Shown here in pieces: positions 13,138 to 18,549 of a stretch of 18,549 bases of DNA; positions within the stretch are counted from its first letter, which is position 1; each line of letters starts with the position of its first letter. The position numbers and the translations under genes are program-made. The stretch spans positions 1 through 18,549 of the forward strand of contig JBBRDT010000071.1 in NCBI GenBank assembly GCA_038203635.1. The letters are read 5' to 3'. Source of the stretch: DASRIA01 sp038203635 (lineage in GTDB: Bacteria; Actinomycetota; Thermoleophilia; Solirubrobacterales; JBBDJG01). Under the pieces are notes generated by a model. It did not search any database. It saw nothing but the letters and a program-made list of their open reading frames with translations, and was not told where the DNA came from.

Positions 13138-13737
13138 ATGGCTCGCGTTCCCGCAGAGCAGCCGGTTTCCCTGTCCGAGCCGCGCCGGGCGGACGCCGAG
13201 CGCAACGTGGTGCGCATCGAGGAGGCAGCGATCCGGTTGTGGGCGGAGGAGCCGAGCGCCGGCGTTGCGGACGTGGCCGCCGCCGCCGGAGTGGGTCGCG
13301 CCACGCTCTACCGGCACTTCCCGACGCGCGAATCGCTCCTCGAGGCGATCCGCACGCAGGGCCTTGCCGACGGCGAGGCGGCCCTCGAGGCGTGCCGGCT
13401 CGACGAGGGGCCGGCGACGGAGGCGCTGTCGCGACTGCTGGCCGCGTGGCTCGAGCTCGGAGACCGCTATCGCGTCGTGGTGGCCAACCCGTCCCAGCCG
13501 GACAACCTCGATGCCCGCGGGCGGGAGGAACGCCTCGGGGATGCCATGCAGAGGTTGATCCTGCGCGGCCAGGCGGAGGGTGAGCTCTCGCAGGACGTAC
13601 CCGCGATGTGGGGCGCTGCCGCTGTGGGCGCGCTGCTCGTGGCCGCGATCCGCGGGGTCGGCGAGGGCCGGATCCCCCGCGAAGATGCCCACGCGCTGCT
13701 GATCAGGTCGGCGGCTGGGGTTCTGCAGCCGGCCTGA
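13138..13737 (+). CDS. TetR-family transcriptional regulator
   Basis: This 199-residue cytosolic repressor-type regulator has an N-terminal helix-turn-helix at about 27-70. The segment includes VADVAAAAGVGRATLYRHF, typical of the family. The rest (about 80-199) is an all-helical ligand-binding and dimerisation domain that I cannot assign to a ligand; its RHFPTRESLLEAI and late GxxxLLVAAIRG segments fit the family. It is divergent from the ArsR-SRPBCC gene across 84 bp and converges, seven bases apart, on a small membrane protein gene. No palindromic operator is obvious in its own promoter. Confidence 0.92.
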   Translation: MARVPAEQPVSLSEPRRADAERNVVRIEEAAIRLWAEEPSAGVADVAAAAGVGRATLYRHFPTRESLLEAIRTQGLADGEAALEACRLDEGPATEALSRLLAAWLELGDRYRVVVANPSQPDNLDARGREERLGDAMQRLILRGQAEGELSQDVPAMWGAAAVGALLVAAIRGVGEGRIPREDAHALLIRSAAGVLQPA

Positions 13738-13744
13738 GTCTGCT

Positions 13745-14296
13745 CTAGGACTCTGCCGGCGGTGGGTCGTCGCCGAACGCGGCCATCGCGATCCAGGGCG
13801 TGACGGCGGCGCCGAGCGCGATGCCGAAGATCGCCTTGTAGAGCACGAACTCGCCGACCGAGATGTCGCCGTAGTCGAAGAGCGCCACTCCGGCCGCCAC
13901 GAACGGACCGAACACCGCCAGGCAGATCAGGCCGATGCGCGTGGCCCGCCGCAGGCGGGTCTTGGGCAGCCGCTCCGCGAACGACCCCGGTGAGCGCGGC
14001 ACCTTCGTGAGGTGACCGTTGCGCATCTCGCCCCAGATCACGGTCGTGATCACGAGGGTCGTGAGGAACGGCAGCACGAAGCAGGTGGCAACCGAGTCGA
14101 CGAGCACCGAAGGCCCGCCGACGAGCGGCACCTCGATGAGCGGGATCTCGTCCTCGCTGAAGGAGAACAGCCACGCGATCAGGGCGCTCAGCGCGGCGTT
14201 TACGAAGGCGGCGATCAGCAGCGCGTCGCGTACGAGAAAGCGCCTGTGCGCAGGCGTCAGCTCGCGTCCTGCAGTAGCCCCCTCAGCCGCCGCCAT
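13745..14296 (-). CDS. Uncharacterised four-helix membrane protein
   Basis: This 183-residue integral membrane protein has four predicted transmembrane segments, at about 24-45, 67-89, 119-139 and 152-173. I do not recognise the family. Short polar loops separate the helices. A basic cytoplasmic-looking stretch (about 95-117, with the Arg/Lys cluster RLPKTRLRRATR) lies between helices 2 and 3, and the C-terminus is acidic. The ATG at 14296 is supported by TAGGCT six bases upstream. It lies 31 bp downstream of thiI on the same strand, but the promoter-like box argues for separate transcription. Confidence 0.75.
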   Translation of the reverse strand: MAAAEGATAGRELTPAHRRFLVRDALLIAAFVNAALSALIAWLFSFSEDEIPLIEVPLVGGPSVLVDSVATCFVLPFLTTLVITTVIWGEMRNGHLTKVPRSPGSFAERLPKTRLRRATRIGLICLAVFGPFVAAGVALFDYGDISVGEFVLYKAIFGIALGAAVTPWIAMAAFGDDPPPAES

Positions 14297-14308
14297 GCCC
14301 CTAGCCTA
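14297..14308 (-). promoter_or_regulatory. Leaderless-type -10 box of the four-helix membrane protein gene
   Basis: On the minus strand TAGGCT (14308-14303) precedes the ATG at 14296 by six bases. No Shine-Dalgarno is present. Confidence 0.45.
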
Positions 14309-14327
14309 GTGGCCGGGGAGCATTCAC

Positions 14328-15581
14328 TCAAGCCGCGCGGGACTCCCTTTGCAGGCGATCGAGGTAGACGCCCGGTTCGACCCTGCGGACTCCGTCGGCC
14401 GCGGCCTCTGCGAGCTCCTGGAGGTCGAGCTGGGACTCCGCTTCGAGGATGTCCGCCCGCGGCACGGCCGTCCGCTGCTTGGCCCCGGCGAACAGCGGGC
14501 AGGCGTCGTCGGCGGGCAGCTCCGACAGCGACAGGATCCCGAGCGCAGCCGCCTTCGCCATCACCTCGCGCTTGTCCCAGGCGAGCAGGGGGCGCAGGAC
14601 AGGAAGCTCCGAAGCCTGCTCGACGGACGTCATGTTGGGCAGCGTCTGCGACGAGACCTGGCCGAGCGAGTCGCCCGTCACCAGCGCCGCCGCGTGCAGG
14701 CGCCGCGCGAGCGCGCAGCCGACGCGCGCCATCTGGCGCCGGTAGAGCACGATGCGATGCGACTCCTCCGACACCGCGGAAAGCATGCGCTGCTGATTGC
14801 CGAAGGGCACCACCCAGAGCGCACCGGGCCGCTGCGCTTGGAAGCCGTTCAGCACGCGCGCCTGAGCCTGCGCCTTCGTGGTCGCGAGCGGATCCAGATA
14901 GGGCTCCCCGCTGAAGTGCAGGAACTCGACCGCGAGGCCGCGCTTCATCGCGAGCAGCGCCGCGATCGGCGAGTCGATACCGCCGGACAGCAGCGCGATC
15001 GCGCGGCCGCTCGTGCCCACGGGCAGCCCACCCGCGCCCTCGATCTCACGCACGTGGACGTACGCGGCGTCGGCATCCAGCTCGACGCGCAGCTCCAGCG
15101 CCGGGCGGCTGAGGTTCACGGGCAGCGCGGTGCGCGCCTGCAGCGCCGTGCCGATCTGGCGCTCGAGCTGCTGCGAAGTCAGGGGGAAGGATTTGTCGCG
15201 CCGCCGTACACGCACGGCGAAGTGCTCCGGCTGCACGCGCGCGAAGGCGACCATCGCGACGTCGGCGATCCGCTCGACCTCTCGCTCGCAGCGCAGGCAC
15301 ACCGACGCGACCGCGAAGCCGAACACCCGCTCGAGCCGCGCGGCGACCTCGTCCGCGACCAGCTCGTCCGGCACGGCGATCGCGAGCACGGACCCGCCGC
15401 CCTGCACGCGCGCATCGACGCCGGCCAGCGCGGCCTTCAGGTTGCGCCGGAGGGCGTCCAGGAATTGCCGCTTGTTGCGGCCCTTCAGCGACGCCTCGCC
15501 GACCTTCGCCAAGACACACACCGGCGCCGCCGGTGTCGGAACAGGCGTCGCAGTGACTTCTGTTTGCAGGGGATCTGCCAT
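14328..15581 (-). CDS. thiI: tRNA 4-thiouridine synthetase / thiamine biosynthesis protein ThiI
   Basis: This 417-residue enzyme adenylates and thiolates U8 of tRNA and, in some bacteria, supports sulfur transfer for the thiamine thiazole. An N-terminal ferredoxin-like and THUMP region (about 20-180) precedes the PP-loop ATP pyrophosphatase domain with SGGIDSP at 199-205. C361 in DDACPLF aligns with the region of the catalytic cysteine. No rhodanese domain follows, so this is the short Bacillus-type form that needs a separate cysteine desulfurase, which is not in the window. The ATG at 15581 is chosen because TATGTT lies seven bases upstream; a longer in-frame start would lie within the divergent gene. 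No TPP riboswitch is possible with so short a leader. Confidence 0.95.
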   Translation of the reverse strand: MADPLQTEVTATPVPTPAAPVCVLAKVGEASLKGRNKRQFLDALRRNLKAALAGVDARVQGGGSVLAIAVPDELVADEVAARLERVFGFAVASVCLRCEREVERIADVAMVAFARVQPEHFAVRVRRRDKSFPLTSQQLERQIGTALQARTALPVNLSRPALELRVELDADAAYVHVREIEGAGGLPVGTSGRAIALLSGGIDSPIAALLAMKRGLAVEFLHFSGEPYLDPLATTKAQAQARVLNGFQAQRPGALWVVPFGNQQRMLSAVSEESHRIVLYRRQMARVGCALARRLHAAALVTGDSLGQVSSQTLPNMTSVEQASELPVLRPLLAWDKREVMAKAAALGILSLSELPADDACPLFAGAKQRTAVPRADILEAESQLDLQELAEAAADGVRRVEPGVYLDRLQRESRAA

Positions 15582-15654
15582 CCAGGACAACATAACCGCC
15601 CGGGCCCGTGTCAGATCACTCGTGTCCGGACCGACTCCTAAGTTGATGAATCCG
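15582..15654. promoter_or_regulatory. Divergent promoter region, thiI / YhaM-like nuclease
   Basis: This is 73 bp between divergent starts. On the minus strand TATGTT (15594-15589) precedes the thiI ATG by seven bases. On the plus strand TAAGTT (15639-15644) precedes the nuclease ATG at 15655 by ten bases; an ATG at 15646 is only one base after the box and is therefore disfavoured. No operator palindrome is obvious. Confidence 0.5.
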
Positions 15655-16713
15655 ATGAGTGACAACCGTCTTTTCGACGCTGCCGACCTGCCGGCCGCGA
15701 AGTCCCTCTTCGTGCGCGACCTGCGCGAGGCTCAGGATGTGGACACGGTCCTGCTCGTGAAGGAGCGGGTGCTCGCGCGAAAGCGCGACGGAAAGGATTA
15801 TCTGCGGCTGAAGGTGTGCGATTGCACCGGCGCGCTCGATGCGGTCGCGTGGGACGGCGCCCGCGACATGCACGAGCTGGCCGAGCCCGGCAGTGTGATC
15901 CGCGTGCGGGGCCGGTTCGAGGTGTCAGAGCGCTACGGCGCCCAGCTCGTCCTGCATTCCGCGACGCCGACGAAGGAAGGCGACTACCGCCTCGCGGACC
16001 TGATGGACGCGCCCTCCGCGAGCGCCGAGCAGATGGAGGCCGATCTGCGCCGGCTGATCGACACCGTCCGCAACCCGTACCTCGTACAGCTGCTGGACGC
16101 GCTGTTCGGGGATGGCGCAGCCGTGTGGCAGCGGTTCCGCCGGGCTCCGGCGGCGAAGTTCTACCACCAGGCCTACCTGCACGGGCTGCTCGAGCACTCG
16201 CTGTCGGTGGGTAACGCGGTGAGCGTGGTGTCGAGCTCTTTCGCCGGCATCGACCGTGACGTGGCGGTGACCGGGGCGCTGATCCACGACATCGGCAAGA
16301 TCGAGGCGTATGCGAGCGATCCGTTCGCGATCGACCTGACCGACGACGGCAAGCTGCTCGGCGAGATCCCGCTCGGCTACTACATCGTGCGCACGCAGAT
16401 CGAGCGCATCGCCGACTTTCCGCCGGACCTCGCGCGGGCGGTGTTGCACATCGTCCTTTCGCACCACGGGCTGCTCGAGAACGGCAGTCCGGTCACGCCC
16501 TGCACCCGCGAGGCCACCGTCGTGCATGCGATGGACAACCTGGGCGGAAAGCTCGGTTCGTTCGACCGGCTGGAAAAGGGCCTGCAGGACGGCGAGACGT
16601 GGTCACGTTTCGATCGTGCGCTCTCCGGCTCGGCCTGGTTCGCCCCCGTGGGTCAGGCATCCGCGCCGGAGGAAGGCCTCGAACAGGCACTGCCGGCGGC
16701 CTCGGGCGAGTAA
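15655..16713 (+). CDS. YhaM-like OB-fold/HD-domain 3'-5' exoribonuclease
   Basis: This 352-residue cytosolic protein has an N-terminal OB-fold (about 18-108, with the strand-rich KVCDCTGALDAVAWD region) that would bind single-stranded nucleic acid. A C-terminal HD phosphohydrolase domain (about 165-320) follows. The metal-site residues are visible: the histidines in HGLLEH (H176, H181), the HD pair H211-D212 in LIHDIGK, and a later SHHG. This order is characteristic of YhaM, a 3'-5' exonuclease of RNA and DNA in Firmicutes. The C-terminus is some 30 residues longer than the Bacillus protein. It is divergent from thiI. The GAF-HD-GYP gene follows 92 bp later but belongs to a different HD class. 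Confidence 0.88.
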   Translation: MSDNRLFDAADLPAAKSLFVRDLREAQDVDTVLLVKERVLARKRDGKDYLRLKVCDCTGALDAVAWDGARDMHELAEPGSVIRVRGRFEVSERYGAQLVLHSATPTKEGDYRLADLMDAPSASAEQMEADLRRLIDTVRNPYLVQLLDALFGDGAAVWQRFRRAPAAKFYHQAYLHGLLEHSLSVGNAVSVVSSSFAGIDRDVAVTGALIHDIGKIEAYASDPFAIDLTDDGKLLGEIPLGYYIVRTQIERIADFPPDLARAVLHIVLSHHGLLENGSPVTPCTREATVVHAMDNLGGKLGSFDRLEKGLQDGETWSRFDRALSGSAWFAPVGQASAPEEGLEQALPAASGE

Positions 16714-16805
16714 CTGCCCGATTGCTGGGCGCAGGCCGCCATGGCTCAAGCAAGCCGGGCTCCGGGTCGATGTGACCGGCAGGAGAGAGATCTCCCTTTG
16801 TCGGC
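16714..16805 (+). promoter_or_regulatory. Structured 5' leader of the GAF-HD-GYP gene (possible riboswitch)
   Basis: This 92-bp gap, the longest in the window, contains several adjacent hairpins. GCCC/GGGC lies at 16716-16719 and 16727-16730, and GGCT/AGCC at 16743-16746 and 16753-16756. A two-tier hairpin joins CTCC (16760-16763) to GGAG (16782-16785), with GGTC/GACC inside it. GGAGA (16782-16786) can instead pair with TCTCC (16791-16795), so the same purine run has two exclusive partners. The GGCTCAAGCAAGCC stretch faintly resembles the core of class-I c-di-GMP (GEMM) riboswitches but does not match the consensus well. No TANNNT box near the start and no well-spaced Shine-Dalgarno are seen. 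Confidence 0.35.
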
Positions 16806-18122
16806 ATGTCGAATGCGAGAGACCACAAGCTCGGCATCTTCCTGGTCGCTTTGCTGGCCGCGGCCTCTGTGCGCCTCGACGACATCTGGTACCGGCGTCC
16901 GATGGACGCCCAGCTCTGGCCCGACTGGCTGATCGCCGTGATCCTCGCCTTCTCGGCGAGCGTGGTGCTGATCGGCACGCGGCGGCTGCTCGAGTCGCGC
17001 GAGCAGATTGCCGAGCTCGCCCGGCGCACCAGCGGCCTCGCCGACGCCGCGTGGATCGTCAGCCGCGGCGGAGAGACCGCGTCGATCCTGGGCCGTGTCG
17101 CCGAACAGGCCTGCAACATCTTGCACGTGGAGCGGGCGACGGTGTGCGTCCGTGACCGCCGGGACCCCAGGCTGTCCATCGTCGTCGCCGGTCACGGCGT
17201 GCGAAGCGAGCTGATCGGCAAGCGGCTCGGCATCGATGAGGGCATCGTCGGCCAGGTGATGGTCTCGGGCGAGCCTGTGATCGTTTCCGACTACCACGAC
17301 TTTCCCGAGAACTCCGAACCCGGCCACGCCCAGACACGTGGCGGCGGTTCAGCGCCGATCAGGTACGGCGGCGAGGTGCGCGGCGCGATCTCGGTCGGCA
17401 CGACCGATCCCCTGCGTGCCTTCGGGCACAACGAGCTGGACTCGCTGCGGCGCCTGGCAGACCTCGGCTCGGTGGCGCTCGAGCAGGCAGAGATGCGCAA
17501 GCACCTGGAGCTGGCAGTCGGCTCCGGAGTCGAGGCGCTGACCGAGGCGATCGACATGCGCGACCACTACACATGGCAGCACTCCCAGAACGTGATGGAG
17601 CTCGCGGGCAAGCTCGGCAAGCGGTTCGAGCTGGACGAGTCGTCGCTCGCCGAGCTGGCGTTCGCCGCGCGCCTGCACGACGTGGGCAAGGTCGGCGTAC
17701 CCGACTCCGTGTTGCTGAAGAGCGCTCCGCTGAACGACGACGAGTGGGAGATCATGAAGCAGTACCCGTTGCGCGGAGCCGAGATGCTGGAACGCGTCCC
17801 GGGACTCGGCAATGTCGCCAGGATCGTGCTCTCGGAGCACGAGCACTGGGACGGGTCGGGCTATCCGCAGGGCATCAAGGGAGAGGACATCCCCCTCACG
17901 AGCCGCATCATCCTCGTGTGCGACGCCTACGACGCGATGACCTCGGACCGGCCCTGGCGCAGCGCACTCAAGCCGTGGGCCGCCGTGCGCGAGCTGCGTG
18001 CCGGCGCCGGCCGCGAGTTCGACCCGCAGTGCGTCGTGCAGCTGATCGGGGTGCTGCGTGAGTCGCGCGCCTCGACGGCGTTCGCGACGCTGCTCGCCGG
18101 GCGCCTGCGCCAGAGCGCCTAG
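16806..18122 (+). CDS. Membrane-anchored GAF-HD-GYP protein (probable c-di-GMP phosphodiesterase)
   Basis: This 438-residue protein has two N-terminal transmembrane helices (about 8-25 and 40-59), a GAF sensory domain (about 80-228) and an HD-GYP domain (about 240-430). HD-GYP enzymes hydrolyse cyclic di-GMP. Metal-site residues include H259, H291-D292 in RLHDVGK and the late DAYDAMTSDRP segment. The signature motif reads EHEHWDGSGYP (344-354), with glutamate at the first position of the usual HHE. Such substitutions occur in actinobacterial members, but they affect a metal ligand. The GAF domain may bind a nucleotide, redox ligand or other signal. A structured leader precedes it. It converges, four bases apart, on a second HD-GYP gene. 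Confidence 0.92.
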   Translation: MSNARDHKLGIFLVALLAAASVRLDDIWYRRPMDAQLWPDWLIAVILAFSASVVLIGTRRLLESREQIAELARRTSGLADAAWIVSRGGETASILGRVAEQACNILHVERATVCVRDRRDPRLSIVVAGHGVRSELIGKRLGIDEGIVGQVMVSGEPVIVSDYHDFPENSEPGHAQTRGGGSAPIRYGGEVRGAISVGTTDPLRAFGHNELDSLRRLADLGSVALEQAEMRKHLELAVGSGVEALTEAIDMRDHYTWQHSQNVMELAGKLGKRFELDESSLAELAFAARLHDVGKVGVPDSVLLKSAPLNDDEWEIMKQYPLRGAEMLERVPGLGNVARIVLSEHEHWDGSGYPQGIKGEDIPLTSRIILVCDAYDAMTSDRPWRSALKPWAAVRELRAGAGREFDPQCVVQLIGVLRESRASTAFATLLAGRLRQSA

Positions 18123-18126
18123 CTAA

Positions 18127-18549
18127 CTAGGCCGCGCTTCCGGAAGCCACCGCGGCGAGCGGGAACTGGGCCGGGTCGAGCAGCTGCTCGTGGTCGAGCG
18201 CGTCGAACGCGTCCACCACGCACGGGTCGAACTGCCGGCCGCGCAGGGAGTCGATCTCCGCGACAGCCAACTCGAGCGGGAGGGCTCGCTTGTAAGGACG
18301 GTCGTGGGTGAGCGCGTCGAAGACGTCCGCGATCGCCACGATGCGCCCGGGCAGGGGAATATCGTCGCCGCGCAACCCGGACGGATACCCGCTGCCGTCC
18401 CACCACTCGTGGTGGGTGAGCGCGATGCGCTCGGCGATCTGCAGCAGCGGTGAGCGGCTGTGGGCGAGCATCTCGGCGCCCGCGGGCACGTGGGTCTTCA
18501 TCAGCTCGAACTCTTCCTCGGTCAGCTTGCCGGGCTTCAGCAGGACGTG
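18127..18549 (-). CDS. HD-GYP domain protein, C-terminal part (gene continues beyond the window)
   Basis: The final 140 residues of an HD-GYP protein are visible, and the frame is open to the window edge, so the start and any sensor domain lie outside. The visible part begins within the HD-GYP core, just after where the HD-x-GK motif would be. It carries the complete THHEWWDGSGYPSGL signature and the ADVFDALTHDRPYK segment, so it has the canonical HHE that its neighbour lacks. The C-terminal tail of about 40 residues ends in an alanine/serine-rich stretch. Its role as a cyclic di-GMP phosphodiesterase is inferred from the family. It is tail-to-tail with the GAF-HD-GYP gene. Confidence 0.92.
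   Translation of the reverse strand, partial: HVLLKPGKLTEEEFELMKTHVPAGAEMLAHSRSPLLQIAERIALTHHEWWDGSGYPSGLRGDDIPLPGRIVAIADVFDALTHDRPYKRALPLELAVAEIDSLRGRQFDPCVVDAFDALDHEQLLDPAQFPLAAVASGSAA

Noticed and set aside
15582..15654. A TPP riboswitch upstream of thiI
   Set aside because: The probable transcript is leaderless and the gap is too short; no THI-box sequence is seen.
1..18549. CRISPR arrays, insertion sequences, toxin-antitoxin or anti-phage defence genes
   Set aside because: No repeat-spacer pattern, transposase, toxin pair or defence signature was found. The macro domain and the helicase could suggest defence, but both fit housekeeping families better here.

Overview
The window is a contiguous, very GC-rich stretch of about 18.5 kb, densely coding, with gene spacings of 4 to 92 bp. 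GTG starts, the IdeR/MntR-type regulator, the actinobacterial-type glucosyl-3-phosphoglycerate synthase and the SftH/MrfA-type helicase point to an actinobacterium. The overall character resembles the deep-branching class Thermoleophilia (Solirubrobacterales-like), but that placement is inference only. I see no insertion sequence, prophage, CRISPR array or other mobile element; this looks like ordinary chromosomal core and accessory-metabolism DNA.

Layout from left to right. (1) The 3' end of sucD (TCA cycle), then four tandem heptamers abutting the promoter of a PLP-dependent aminotransferase, which converges on a Mn/Fe-type DtxR/MntR regulator. (2) Divergent from the regulator is a two-gene operon, macro domain plus glycerate 2-kinase, coupled by a GTGA overlap. 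It converges, with overlapping stop codons, on gpgS plus a HAD phosphatase, which together form a two-step glucosylglycerate (compatible solute) pathway. (3) Divergent from gpgS across only 22 bp is a DUF1998/MZB-type DEAH helicase likely to act in DNA repair. Next come a secreted M23 peptidase with the best Shine-Dalgarno of any annotated gene start in the window, and tRNA-Phe(GAA). (4) An OmpR-type response regulator and histidine kinase overlap by ATGA, followed by a polytopic membrane protein (COG4705-like) built from four internal repeats. A strong hairpin separates it from the next unit. (5) A fused ArsR-SRPBCC regulator, with a perfect palindrome between its -35 and -10, is divergent from a TetR regulator. 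A small four-helix membrane protein and thiI lie on the minus strand. (6) A YhaM-like OB/HD nuclease is followed by a membrane-anchored GAF-HD-GYP protein with a structured leader, which converges on a second HD-GYP gene cut by the window edge.

A theme across the window is leaderless-looking transcription. At least seven genes have a TANNNT hexamer six or seven bases before the start codon and no Shine-Dalgarno, and this spacing was used to choose several starts. No stretch over 300 bp lacks a gene; the longest gap, 92 bp, holds the structured leader of the GAF-HD-GYP gene. The best candidates for follow-up are the four-fold repeat membrane protein next to the two-component system, the ArsR-SRPBCC fusion with a built-in operator and an internal start, the glucosylglycerate/glycerate module, the heptamer repeats beside a -10 box, and the HD-GYP leader.
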